Shown here one piece after another: positions 28,240 through 36,595 of a stretch of DNA of 40,172 bases. A program made the position numbers and the translations under genes. Source of the stretch: a virus. Where the stretch lies: positions 1 to 40,172 of IMG/VR virus record IMGVR_UViG_3300022602_002180; one strand, given 5' to 3'. The notes under the pieces were generated by a model that worked only from the letters and a program-made list of their open reading frames with translations, was not told the origin of the DNA and ran no database searches. Each line of letters begins with the position of its first letter. Position 1 is the stretch's first letter.

Positions 28240-29112
28240 ATGGAAAATAGTGTGATAAAATTTCATTCAAGACAAGAGCTACAGGTTATTAATACTGACA
28301 CGGGAATGTTGTCAGATGACGATAAAGCAATTTTAGAAAAAGCACATAATAAAGAATGGAAAAATCCTAAATTTAAAGTACGCTGGTTCGTAGGCGAAAG
28401 CCAGTTTACTCCATATGGAAAGATGAAGCAATTTTTACTCGAATTAAAAAGCAGAGAAAATACTGTTGAAATGATCGAGTATGAAATTGCTAAATTTGAA
28501 GTTCAAGAAAAAATTCATCTTAGAAATTCTGAAAATACAGATGATGAACTAGAAGCAGAAATGGAAAGAATAGAAGCCGCTAAAGTTAGAAAAGATATTA
28601 ATAAAAGTATTAATAGAGTTGCGGATTTTTACAGAGAAAGAAACGATCTCATTGATTGTCTAAATGAATTTTTAGCCAGCAGTGAAAGCAAAACACCCGA
28701 CGGCAGAAGTCTTATGGATATTTTAGATACTCCAGAAGAAGAAGAGTACGAAAGACAATATTGGACCGTAAGACTAGCAAGACAAGCTGCCATGGACATG
28801 TGTTCATATGGTAGAATTGGAGCTGGAAATTTAGAAGCTATCATGATGTTAGATAAAGATCATCAAGTTGAAGTAATTGGTTTAGCCAATCATTTAAATT
28901 TATCTTATGATACAAGACATCAGTTGATCAGAAATCAAGTAGCACAGCAACTAGGTATAACACCGCCTAAAGATGTGTTAATAGGCGGCGGCTTAGAAGC
29001 AGATTTAATTAATAGTATGATCCAAGCGGATCGTCCAGGCGTAATAGATGAGCTTACAAATACACCGCAACAAAATACTAATGAGGATTTAAACAATGTT
29101 TATAATCTGTGA
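28240..29112 (+). CDS. Charged, helical protein of unknown function
   Basis: 290 residues. Its composition differs sharply from the fiber genes: rich in Glu, Lys, Asp and Arg, with long predicted helices, notably about 85-150, where heptad-like spacing (EIAKFEVQEKIH, ELEAEMERIEAAK) suggests a coiled coil. A short conserved-looking segment RWFVGESQFTPYGKMKQFL lies at about 48-66. The C-terminus turns Asn-rich. The ribosome site is AGAGGA. Its end overlaps the next gene by 17 bases, which suggests coupled translation. Its place straight after the fibers would fit a fiber chaperone or assembly protein, but this is position-based inference only. I do not recognise the family. Confidence 0.6.
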   Translation: MENSVIKFHSRQELQVINTDTGMLSDDDKAILEKAHNKEWKNPKFKVRWFVGESQFTPYGKMKQFLLELKSRENTVEMIEYEIAKFEVQEKIHLRNSENTDDELEAEMERIEAAKVRKDINKSINRVADFYRERNDLIDCLNEFLASSESKTPDGRSLMDILDTPEEEEYERQYWTVRLARQAAMDMCSYGRIGAGNLEAIMMLDKDHQVEVIGLANHLNLSYDTRHQLIRNQVAQQLGITPPKDVLIGGGLEADLINSMIQADRPGVIDELTNTPQQNTNEDLNNVYNL

Positions 29113-29722
29113 AGCGTTCCCACCAGCAGATCCTAAAATGGAAAATTTAACTATACGTCATAGAATATGGGCGTACTATGTTTGCGAAGTTAATTCAGGT
29201 TTTGAAAACTCTATAGATGTTAATTCTGTAAACGGATCGGTATTAGAAGATGCTGTGGCAAAAGCTAGCATTTATTCACATTTAAATTTATTAAGTAACA
29301 ACGGAAGAAATATTAAATTTCCTGTAAATGCTAGTGAAGTTCAAGAATGGGCCGCTCCACATTTATCTTTAGATCCTGCGGAAGCAAGTCCTAAGGGTAA
29401 AGTTGCTTATACCTGTAGCGACGAAGATATTGCTAATACAGCAAAGTTTCTAAAAGAAATGATGCTTGTAGAATTGAACAATCACTACAATGCTCTTACC
29501 GATATAGAACAAGCAACTTTTTCTGATAAGAAAAATGAAATAATTTCAGAAATAAATTCATGCGAAGGCATTTTAGATTGCCAACGATTGTTGAATAAAA
29601 GATTTGACTATGCCGCTACTAATCAACAAGCTGAACTAGAAAATCTTCCTTCTCCAAAATGGGATCTTAGTACACCAGGATTAGAAGTTCGTTTAGGCGT
29701 TAAAAAAGTAACTTCAGAATAA
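29096..29722 (+). CDS. Protein of unknown function coupled to the upstream gene
   Basis: 208 residues, starting inside the end of the gene at 28240 (17-base overlap). Visible features: RHRIWAYYVCEVN (about 22-34), AYTCSDEDIANTAKFLKEMM (about 102-121) and a helical second half, then a C-terminal WDLSTPGLEVRLGV. There is no signal peptide, membrane segment or recognised catalytic motif. Paired Cys residues (about 160 and 165) are not arranged as an obvious metal site. It could form a complex with the upstream helical protein. It is followed by 47 non-coding bases that carry an inverted repeat before the tailoring operon. Confidence 0.6.
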   Translation: MFIICEAFPPADPKMENLTIRHRIWAYYVCEVNSGFENSIDVNSVNGSVLEDAVAKASIYSHLNLLSNNGRNIKFPVNASEVQEWAAPHLSLDPAEASPKGKVAYTCSDEDIANTAKFLKEMMLVELNNHYNALTDIEQATFSDKKNEIISEINSCEGILDCQRLLNKRFDYAATNQQAELENLPSPKWDLSTPGLEVRLGVKKVTSE

Positions 29723-29741
29723 TCTATCCGCTAGTAACACT

Positions 29742-29770
29742 TAGATAAGTATCTAACAAGGACTTATCTA
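29742..29770 (+). promoter_or_regulatory. Inverted repeat over the start of the tailoring operon, with GATAAGTA box
   Basis: TAGATAAGT (29742-29750) pairs perfectly with ACTTATCTA (29762-29770), a 9-bp stem around an 11-base loop that contains the AAGG ribosome site. The right arm ends on the A of the ATG at 29770. The left arm contains GATAAGTA (29744-29751), a late-promoter-like box 26 bases before the start. It could be an RNA hairpin that shields the start, or an operator. Confidence 0.5.
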
Positions 29771-30966
29771 TGACAAAAACCGTAGCCATCATTGGCGCTG
29801 GAACAGCAGGAATCTTATCAGCGTGTTATTGTTGCTCAAATCTTGGAAAAGGCTGGGCAATAACTTCAATATATGATCCTTCTAAAAAAATTCTAGGCAT
29901 TGGCGAAAGTTCAAATCCTTCTTTTATTTCAGCATTAGAAGAAGCTATCAATTTTAATATCCATGATGACTTGCCAGCCTTAGATGCTACACATAAATTT
30001 GGCACTAAATTTATCAATTGGCGCGAGCATGACTACTTATTTCCTCTAATAGAAGGTAATTGTGCTATACATTTCAATAACTTTAAACTACAGGAACTAG
30101 TATTTCCAAGACTTAAAAAAGCCTGGCCTAAAAAATTCAGTGAAATTTTAGGATCAGTTTCTTCTGTTGAAAATAAAATAGATTATGTAGAAGTTGTAGT
30201 GGACAATGTCACTCACAAATTTGATTATGTAATAGATTGCAGAGGGTTTCCTGAAGACTATTCAGACTATCATCTAGTAGACACATTACCGGTTAATCAT
30301 TGTTTAGTACATAATTTTAATGAACCTGGTGAATGGAAATATACCGGTCACAGGGCACACAGAAATGGGTGGATGTTTGAAATTCCTCTCACTACTAGAA
30401 AAAGTTACGGTTACTTATACAACGATTCTATAACTACAAAAGATCAAGCACTAGATGATTTTTCAAAAGAAATAGGCATAGACAAAACCGACTGGCAAGG
30501 AATCGAATATAAATTTAAGCCGTTTTATAGTAAAAATGTATTCGATGGCAGAATAATGAAAAATGGTAATCGTGCCATTTTCTTCGAACCGATTAGTGCT
30601 ACATCTATCTTTAGTTATGATCAAGCAAACAGAATTTTTATTGCTTACCTGATAGGGCAGATTAAAGATGTAGAAACAGTCAATAAAGAATTTACCAACG
30701 TAGCCGAAGCAGTAATAGATATCATTTGTTATTTTTATCATGGGGGTTCAATCTATGATACTGATTTTTGGAAATACGCTCAAAATATTACAGCCTCTAG
30801 AGTAAAAGATAGTAAAATGTTAAGAGTACTTGTACCAGAATATAAAGAAGCACTGCGTCGAGATTTACCTAAAAGCGGACCGACTTGGTTTTGGAAAGCA
30901 AAAGATATTTTGAAATTCTCGGAAGCCTTCGGCTATAATTATTTTAAAGGCAACAATAATGAATAA
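29770..30966 (+). CDS. Flavin-halogenase-like protein, degenerate active-site motifs
   Basis: 398 residues, shorter than the two other halogenase-type proteins here (506 and 492). FAD-binding motif GAGTAG at 9-14, GIGESSNPS near 43-51 and a Lys in ATHKFGTKFINW at 76, the place of the catalytic Lys of tryptophan halogenases. Two signatures have changed: WxWxIP is WMFEIP (201-206), and EPLE(S/A)TG is EPISATS (273-279), so Ser replaces the Glu that assists catalysis in PrnA/RebH. It is probably an FAD protein of the halogenase superfamily with altered or no halogenation activity. It opens the operon and overlaps the next gene by 8 bases. By-eye alignment; family assignment likely, reaction unknown. 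Confidence 0.7.
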   Translation: MTKTVAIIGAGTAGILSACYCCSNLGKGWAITSIYDPSKKILGIGESSNPSFISALEEAINFNIHDDLPALDATHKFGTKFINWREHDYLFPLIEGNCAIHFNNFKLQELVFPRLKKAWPKKFSEILGSVSSVENKIDYVEVVVDNVTHKFDYVIDCRGFPEDYSDYHLVDTLPVNHCLVHNFNEPGEWKYTGHRAHRNGWMFEIPLTTRKSYGYLYNDSITTKDQALDDFSKEIGIDKTDWQGIEYKFKPFYSKNVFDGRIMKNGNRAIFFEPISATSIFSYDQANRIFIAYLIGQIKDVETVNKEFTNVAEAVIDIICYFYHGGSIYDTDFWKYAQNITASRVKDSKMLRVLVPEYKEALRRDLPKSGPTWFWKAKDILKFSEAFGYNYFKGNNNE

Positions 30967-32635
30967 AAAGATTTTTAGTATTCCACTCAACCCTAAGTTA
31001 TCACCGGATCAGTTTCACTTTTTCTATAACTGGCTCTTGTCTAACAAAGACTATATCTACGATTTGTATTTTACAGCTCGTATTCCTCCTTTCACACAGG
31101 ATGCTATGGGCGATATATTTGTTATCGAAGAAGATAGAATTTCTTTGATAGAAACAGCTATTAATATCCAGGCGCATACTGGAATTTCTGTAAGTGCTAC
31201 ATTTAATAATACACAAATTCCTCCTACACAAAAAAATCTAGATTTGTTTATTAAAAATTTTAAACCAATGTATGACGCAGGTATTAGAAGTGCTACTATT
31301 CCTCACACTCACTGGGTAGCAACAGGGCAGATCCAGGCAGCCTTTCCTGAATTATATATTAAAAATACAATTTTAAGAGATGTGCGAACAGCAGTTGAAG
31401 TAGTAAATTTAGCAAAAGCTGGTTTCAATTACATCAACTTAGACAGAGATTTAATGAGAGATAGGGATACGTTACTTCGTCTTAAAGAAGCTAAGGAATG
31501 GATTAAGAAAAATTTAGGAAAAGAAATTAAATTTAGTCTGTTAACTAACGAAGGCTGTCTAGGCGCATGTCCTATGATGGTGGAACATTTTGAATACAAC
31601 AATACTAGAAGTAACGAACAGCCACAGTATTTTTATGACCCAATTAGTCGTGTAAGTTGCCCTAAATGGGAAGTACAAGATCCAGCAGTTTATCTCAAAA
31701 CTGCTAATCTTCCACCCTGGAGAGAAGAGTGGGAGGAGTTTTTAAACGACTTGGGTATAGATGTTTTTAAAATGCATGGTCGCGAAAGCTCGGAAAGATT
31801 TGGAGAAACATTAGATATAGTCGATAGATGGGTAAGAGGAGAAGCTATTCTTCATGAAAACTTTGAAAATTATTTAGAAGAAACTAATTTAGCAGGTAAA
31901 CCTATCGAAGCGTGGCGTAAGAAAATTAAAAATTGTAAGTTTGATTGCTGGGAATGTCAGTATTGCGACCGCATTGAAGAAATGAAAAGTAATGTAGACT
32001 ATACTGATCTAGTCAAACACGTAGCAGAAGCAGTTGCTACATCGGGTGTTCCTAAGATTAATAACAAGATTCCTGGGTTAACTAGTCAGCGTGTTCAGAC
32101 TTTATTAAATAGCATCGCGCAAGGTGTTGGAACTTATTTAGAAATTGGATCATACATTGGCGCAACAGCGGCTTCAGTATTACAAAATAATCTTATAACA
32201 GGTTATTTTATCGATCTATGGCAAGAACAAATACAACCAAGTAGACCAGATATTGCAAGAACACCTAATAATAATAAAGAAAAATTCATTGAAAATATTA
32301 AACCATATGTTAAAGAATCTAAAATAACTGTTATTAGCTCTGATATGTTATCGGTAAATCTTCAAGATATTAAAGAACCGATACAAATGATGTTCTACGA
32401 TGGTCCTCACGACCATGAAAGTGTAGTTAAAGTAATACAATACTACTATCCCGTTTTAGCAGAAGAAGCTGTTATTGTTTTCGATGATGCTAATTGGGAA
32501 GGAGTTGTTAGTGGAGCAACAGTAGGATTAGAATCTGTTAATTTAAGAACAACTTATAAGAAATTAATATTGAACGAAGAAGAAAGTTCTCAAGATTGGT
32601 GGAACGGGTTGTATATTGTTGTGGTTAAAAAGTAA
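30959..32635 (+). CDS. U32-like Fe-S barrel fused to an SAM-dependent methyltransferase
   Basis: 558 residues in two parts. Residues 1 to about 345: barrel-like protein with NEGCLGACPMMVEH (C200, C204), C234 and a dense CKFDCWECQYC cluster (C326, C330, C333, C336). The N..C...CP....H pattern and late Cys set suggest the U32 (UbiU/TrhP/RlhA) class, whose studied members act in oxidative modification of rings or RNA and hold a 4Fe-4S cluster. About 375-558: class I methyltransferase, with YLEIGSYIGATAASVL as the SAM-binding glycine loop, YFIDLW, and MMFYDGPHDHESV plus VIVFDDANW. The order fits Methyltransf_24-type enzymes. The next gene starts one base after its stop. The substrate is unknown; the fusion is unusual. 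Confidence 0.65.
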   Translation: MNKKIFSIPLNPKLSPDQFHFFYNWLLSNKDYIYDLYFTARIPPFTQDAMGDIFVIEEDRISLIETAINIQAHTGISVSATFNNTQIPPTQKNLDLFIKNFKPMYDAGIRSATIPHTHWVATGQIQAAFPELYIKNTILRDVRTAVEVVNLAKAGFNYINLDRDLMRDRDTLLRLKEAKEWIKKNLGKEIKFSLLTNEGCLGACPMMVEHFEYNNTRSNEQPQYFYDPISRVSCPKWEVQDPAVYLKTANLPPWREEWEEFLNDLGIDVFKMHGRESSERFGETLDIVDRWVRGEAILHENFENYLEETNLAGKPIEAWRKKIKNCKFDCWECQYCDRIEEMKSNVDYTDLVKHVAEAVATSGVPKINNKIPGLTSQRVQTLLNSIAQGVGTYLEIGSYIGATAASVLQNNLITGYFIDLWQEQIQPSRPDIARTPNNNKEKFIENIKPYVKESKITVISSDMLSVNLQDIKEPIQMMFYDGPHDHESVVKVIQYYYPVLAEEAVIVFDDANWEGVVSGATVGLESVNLRTTYKKLILNEEESSQDWWNGLYIVVVKK

Positions 32636-32636
32636 G

Positions 32637-33254
32637 ATGAAAATAACATCATATCCTCAAGGATTTTTAGTCGTTGACGATACTTACACATCTGACGAAC
32701 TAACGAAAATTTGGGAAGATATAGCTTCTATTGAAAATAATGATTATTTATTAGCACCCGAAGATTCAGGATCTGCTAAAAATCTTGACACTGGTGAATT
32801 TCTTAAAAATAATAAATCTGGTTTTTTAAATAGATTATTCGAAGAAGGAAAATTGAAATATATTGTTCCTTGCGGAGCTAAATTATTAGGGTTGGATGTT
32901 ATCGAATCTCTAAAAAAGATTCATCCAGCATTAGGTATTTACGAAAATCTTAATACTTACACTACTATGTTAAGCTACTATGATGATGGTATGTATTACA
33001 AGTCACATACAGATAATAGTGTTTTTACATTATTAACATGGTTTTATCGAGAACCCCGGGCATGGTCCGGCGGTGATTTAATATTAAATGACTGGAACAT
33101 AAAAATAGAAGCAAAAAACAATCGTTCACTAATAATCCCAGGATCTTATTCACATAAGGTTGTTCCGATAGTAAACAGTAGTACAGTTGACAACATGGGA
33201 AGATATTGTTTAACACAATTTTGTTTTGTGGAACCTAAAAGGATGGAAGCATAA
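32637..33254 (+). CDS. 2-oxoglutarate/Fe(II) dioxygenase, prolyl-hydroxylase type
   Basis: 205 residues from the ATG at 32637, which lies one base after the upstream stop. A TTG at 32616 in the same frame lies inside the upstream gene and is a poorer start. Jelly-roll oxygenase motifs in order: YYKSHTDNS gives H124-x-D126, the first two iron ligands; GSYSHKV gives H173, the third; MGRYCLTQF supplies R189, which would bind 2-oxoglutarate. The strand WSGGDLIL is typical of the prolyl 4-hydroxylase-like group. All key residues are present, so it is probably active as a hydroxylase. The substrate may be a peptide or a small molecule. It overlaps the halogenase-type gene that follows by one base. 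Confidence 0.8.
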   Translation: MKITSYPQGFLVVDDTYTSDELTKIWEDIASIENNDYLLAPEDSGSAKNLDTGEFLKNNKSGFLNRLFEEGKLKYIVPCGAKLLGLDVIESLKKIHPALGIYENLNTYTTMLSYYDDGMYYKSHTDNSVFTLLTWFYREPRAWSGGDLILNDWNIKIEAKNNRSLIIPGSYSHKVVPIVNSSTVDNMGRYCLTQFCFVEPKRMEA

Positions 33255-34774
33255 TGCTATTAAACAAAGTAAAAAATATTATTATTTTTGGAGGAGGTAC
33301 TAGTGGCTGGTTAACTGCCGCATACCTTGTTAAAAATTTAAAAAATTCTCCAAATATTATTCTAATAGAAAATAAAGAATTAGGACCAATAGGAGTAGGA
33401 GAAGGAACACAACCTGCTACATCGAGATTTCTATATGATGCCGGTATAATGCCTAAAACATGGATGAAACCAAGTAAGGCTAGTTTTAAACTTGGGGTAG
33501 AACTAATAGGGTGGAACGATGAACCTTATTTTGTTGATAATGATTATATTGAAAATACATTGATCAGCCATGATCTTAGAACACCTGACTATTTTATTAA
33601 CAAACCAGCTAAGGAGTTTTTTGACTGGTTGCCAGCGTATAGACTAGCGAAAGAAAATAAAAGTCCAAAGTTAGGTGGTTACGATATTGGATACGCTTCA
33701 TCGGGTATACGAGACTTTGGTGCGGTTCATTTTAGTGCTTTAGAAATCGTTTCTTCTATACGTGATATTATTTTTGATAAGATTTATTATTTTGACACTA
33801 AAATTGTCGACGTACAGACGAACGAAAACGGAATCGTATCTCTACAGGACGAACAGGGCCGTATACATTCGGCAGATTTATACATTGACTGTTCAGGTTT
33901 TAAATCTTTGTTATTAGAAGACGCTCTAGGTGTTAAATTCAATAGTGTAGAAGATATATTGCCATGTAATCGTGCTGTAGCAATGCCTACTAATTTTACC
34001 GATCCAGACAAAGAATGTCATCCTTATACTAAATCCACAACGATGAAAGCAGGATGGCGTTGGACTATTCCTACTTATGAACGCATTGGAAATGGGTATG
34101 TGTACAGCGATAAATTTATTACTCCAGAAGAAGCTGAAGAAGAATTAAGACAAGTTCTTGGAGAATTTGACGCTCCTGTTAGACATTTAAAAATGCGATG
34201 TGGCACACACGATCAGATCGCCTATAAAAATGTACTAGCAGTTGGATTAAGTGCTGGATTTGTAGAACCGCTAGAAGCTACAGGTATCACTTTTACTACT
34301 AAAATTGTAGAAGCATTTGTAGCTCAGATAAATCAAGCAGGCGGAGTTTGGGGAGACACATCTAAAAAGTCATTAAATGCGTCCTATAAAACTATGACAA
34401 CAGAAATTTTAGCATTTGTGTGGGCACACTATCATTTTAGTAAAAGATCCGACACTGATTTTTGGAAAGCGATTAGAAAACAAACTATCGATGATGCGCC
34501 TGAAGACATAAGAAAAGTATTTGCTAACTTTGTACCTGCTTTACACAATAATCCTTATCTAGATAAAACATCTGGGTTCCATATTGGACATTGGTTCAGT
34601 GTATTACACGCCGGTGGTTTATATAAAGACTCTGCGAATTTAACTCCTGAAAAACAAGCCTATATAGAATATTGGCTCAAAACTAGAGATGCTACAGTTG
34701 AACTAGTAAAAGAAAGATTTCCAAATCACTATGAATTTTTAAAAGAATGGTACGAAAACAATGAACCTATTTAA
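33254..34774 (+). CDS. Flavin-dependent tryptophan-halogenase-type protein
   Basis: 506 residues, close to the usual length of about 500-540. GGGTSGW at 13-19 is the FAD site with the Trp common in halogenases; GVGEGTQPA lies near 48-56. Lys79 in KASFKLGVELIGW matches the catalytic Lys79 of PrnA, even in number. WRWTIP at 268-273 is the signature WxWxIP, and EPLEATG at 338-344 keeps the catalytic-type Glu (E341). It should use reduced flavin from a host or partner reductase; no flavin reductase gene is seen here. Substrate could be free tryptophan, a Trp in a peptide or a phenol. AAGGATGGAAG lies upstream. It overlaps the next gene by 14 bases. Family is confident, substrate unknown. Confidence 0.85.
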   Translation: MLLNKVKNIIIFGGGTSGWLTAAYLVKNLKNSPNIILIENKELGPIGVGEGTQPATSRFLYDAGIMPKTWMKPSKASFKLGVELIGWNDEPYFVDNDYIENTLISHDLRTPDYFINKPAKEFFDWLPAYRLAKENKSPKLGGYDIGYASSGIRDFGAVHFSALEIVSSIRDIIFDKIYYFDTKIVDVQTNENGIVSLQDEQGRIHSADLYIDCSGFKSLLLEDALGVKFNSVEDILPCNRAVAMPTNFTDPDKECHPYTKSTTMKAGWRWTIPTYERIGNGYVYSDKFITPEEAEEELRQVLGEFDAPVRHLKMRCGTHDQIAYKNVLAVGLSAGFVEPLEATGITFTTKIVEAFVAQINQAGGVWGDTSKKSLNASYKTMTTEILAFVWAHYHFSKRSDTDFWKAIRKQTIDDAPEDIRKVFANFVPALHNNPYLDKTSGFHIGHWFSVLHAGGLYKDSANLTPEKQAYIEYWLKTRDATVELVKERFPNHYEFLKEWYENNEPI

Positions 34775-35519
34775 GAAAAAACTTAAGATTGAATTCTTTT
34801 CAACAGTTCCGGGTGTAAGTTCAGTATATCCTGTTATACCTGCTAAAAACTATATGCCAAACTGGGTTGAAAAAACCAAGGAACACTATAAGGATTTTAT
34901 CAAACATAATCAAACTTCTCGACAAGTTCATATCTATAGATGCCCAGGAATTTTTGATATACTACGAACAGGGTTTTATGTAACTATGCCATGGGATGTG
35001 TTAATAGAGACTAGAGGAGATCCTTGGGATTTTAAATGGACAGTCCCAAGCGCCGAGTTATCTGAATTAATGTATCCACATCCGTTAGTTGCTTCACATA
35101 AAGAGCTTGCCAGAATGTTGCCCACACCTCCGGGCGCAATGACTACAGTTATTAAGTTAGCTACACCTTGGCAGATCAAAGCACCTAAAGGTATCAAATT
35201 TATGGTATTGCCTTTGAGTTACTCGGACGCTTGGCAATACGAACATGTTCCAGGAATATTAGATCCGTCAGATAGCAGTGAAGTTAATTTTCAAGTATGG
35301 TGGTATGAAACTAACGGTCCTTATACAATAAAAGCAGGTACTCCCATCGCTCACTTAATTCCAATTACTGAAGAAGATTACGAATTAGTTGTTAGAGATG
35401 CTAATGAATTAGATAAATTATGGGTAACTAAAAGAAAATATCTGAACAACATTAGTTTTATGCACTTGAGAAACAAGTTGAAAAAAGCCTACTGGAGTCA
35501 CTGGAACAATGACGAATAA
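34761..35519 (+). CDS. Operon protein of unknown function, beta-rich
   Basis: 252 residues. An aromatic N-terminal half (MPNWVEKTKEHYKDF, RTGFYVTMPWDVLIETRGD) leads to a beta-rich half with GIKFMVLPLSYSD, a WWYETNGPYTIKAG strand and GTPIAHLIPITEED. The G..IAHL.P turn resembles the end of dUTPase-like barrels, but the catalytic motifs of those enzymes are not visible, so I do not assign that function. A DUF6065-type domain is a possible match that I cannot check. It overlaps the halogenase-type gene upstream by 14 bases and the oxygenase-like gene downstream by 11, so it is probably a partner protein in the tailoring pathway, perhaps substrate binding. Confidence 0.6.
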   Translation: MNLFKKKLKIEFFSTVPGVSSVYPVIPAKNYMPNWVEKTKEHYKDFIKHNQTSRQVHIYRCPGIFDILRTGFYVTMPWDVLIETRGDPWDFKWTVPSAELSELMYPHPLVASHKELARMLPTPPGAMTTVIKLATPWQIKAPKGIKFMVLPLSYSDAWQYEHVPGILDPSDSSEVNFQVWWYETNGPYTIKAGTPIAHLIPITEEDYELVVRDANELDKLWVTKRKYLNNISFMHLRNKLKKAYWSHWNNDE

Positions 35520-36021
35520 AAAAGAATTGTTTCCTACAACAATCCTTAGTGGCAATATCAGTATTGACAATGCTACAGTAGACGATTATCAAAAATGGAT
35601 GGAAATTCAAAAAGAAATTTCTACGGATACATACAATTCAACTACGCACAACGGTTTTCAACAAGCTCTCAATAGTGGTATGAAAGCACCCATGTGGTAC
35701 AAAAATATTTGGGATCAGCTTTCCACATTAATCGATGGAAAAATTAAAAGTGTTTGGGCCATTGATTACGAAATAGGCGGCTATCAAGATCCGCATATTC
35801 ATGCTCATAGCAAATATACAGTAATTTTAAACATTAGTGGACAGGGAGAGTTATTATTATTTGACCCTAGACCAATGGCAGCGGCAATAAGCGAACCTTT
35901 GGCAGAAGAAGTTATTTTAAATCCTGGAGATTTTATAGGATTTCCAGGATGGTTGATGCATTCTAGTCGACCTACAAGGACCAATAGAAGTATTTTAGTT
36001 ATGGATTTTAGTTATGATTGA
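35509..36021 (+). CDS. 2OG/Fe(II)-type oxygenase-like protein with an H-x-H motif
   Basis: 170 residues. The jelly-roll core is visible: DPHIHAHSKYTVILNISG holds H96-x-H98, with H100 nearby; LLLFDPRP follows; GDFIGFPGWLMHSSRP gives the distal H151; and TNRSILVMDF holds R160 in the place of the 2-oxoglutarate-binding residue. The usual H-x-D/E is replaced by H-x-H, as in the TIGR02466-like oxygenases of phages and marine bacteria, so metal binding is plausible but the chemistry is uncertain. A cupin is the alternative. It overlaps both neighbours by 11 and 8 bases. Probably a hydroxylase acting with the neighbouring enzymes. Confidence 0.65.
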   Translation: MTNKKELFPTTILSGNISIDNATVDDYQKWMEIQKEISTDTYNSTTHNGFQQALNSGMKAPMWYKNIWDQLSTLIDGKIKSVWAIDYEIGGYQDPHIHAHSKYTVILNISGQGELLLFDPRPMAAAISEPLAEEVILNPGDFIGFPGWLMHSSRPTRTNRSILVMDFSYD

Positions 36022-36595
36022 AAGATGGTTTTCGACTCCCTTATTTGTAGTGGATCTTGAAAAAGAAGATTTAGAAGAAATTCAAGAAGAAATTAAACAA
36101 GCACTACCGGATATACGTCAATCCTGTTCCTCCATTATACAGAACGGCAGTGTTGCTACGACATTTAATTTTGCTAACGGCACTCCTAATGATATTGAAG
36201 ATTTTAAATTAGTAAAATTTAAAAGAGAAATTGAATATCAACTGAATGAGTATATAAAAAATATCAAGTACAAAGGTGCTCCTTTAGAATTAATTAATTC
36301 TTGGACTACTTTTTATAATAAAGGCGGCTGCCATTTTGATCACATCCATCCCTTGAGCCGAGTATCCGGTTGTTATTATTATCAAACAAATGGTTCGGAT
36401 GGAAACATTATTTTTATGAATCCTAATCCCCATGCTCACACATTAGGATTTCCATCAGACGGCGTAAAAAACGAAAATGTAAATTATGCTCCTAAGGTAG
36501 GAAGATTAATATTTTTTCCTAGTTGGCTAATTCATAGAGTTGACATGAACTGTACTGATAACGAACGAATTAGTTTAGCTTTTAACTTTGAATAA
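36014..36595 (+). CDS. 2OG/Fe(II)-type oxygenase-like protein (TIGR02466-like)
   Basis: 193 residues. The motif CHFDHIHPLSRVSGCYYY at about 106-123 contains both H107-x-D109 and H110-x-H112, so the iron pair cannot be fixed by eye. The family pattern H-x-H...S..SG.YY favours the second. GRLIFFPSWLIHRV holds the distal H174, and ERISLAFNFE supplies R185 for 2-oxoglutarate. Length and motif order fit TIGR02466 putative oxygenases, which are common in T4-like cyanophages. The first base of the next ATG is the last base of its stop. Likely a hydroxylase; substrate unknown. Confidence 0.7.
   Translation: MIERWFSTPLFVVDLEKEDLEEIQEEIKQALPDIRQSCSSIIQNGSVATTFNFANGTPNDIEDFKLVKFKREIEYQLNEYIKNIKYKGAPLELINSWTTFYNKGGCHFDHIHPLSRVSGCYYYQTNGSDGNIIFMNPNPHAHTLGFPSDGVKNENVNYAPKVGRLIFFPSWLIHRVDMNCTDNERISLAFNFE

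Noticed and set aside
32616-32636. TTG start extending the oxygenase gene by seven codons
   Set aside because: It lies inside the end of the upstream gene, and the ATG at 32637, one base after that stop, matches the spacing of the other operon genes and the usual N-terminus.
34761-35519. dUTPase or dCTP deaminase assignment
   Set aside because: Only the final G..IAHL-type turn is similar; the catalytic motifs of those enzymes are not seen.
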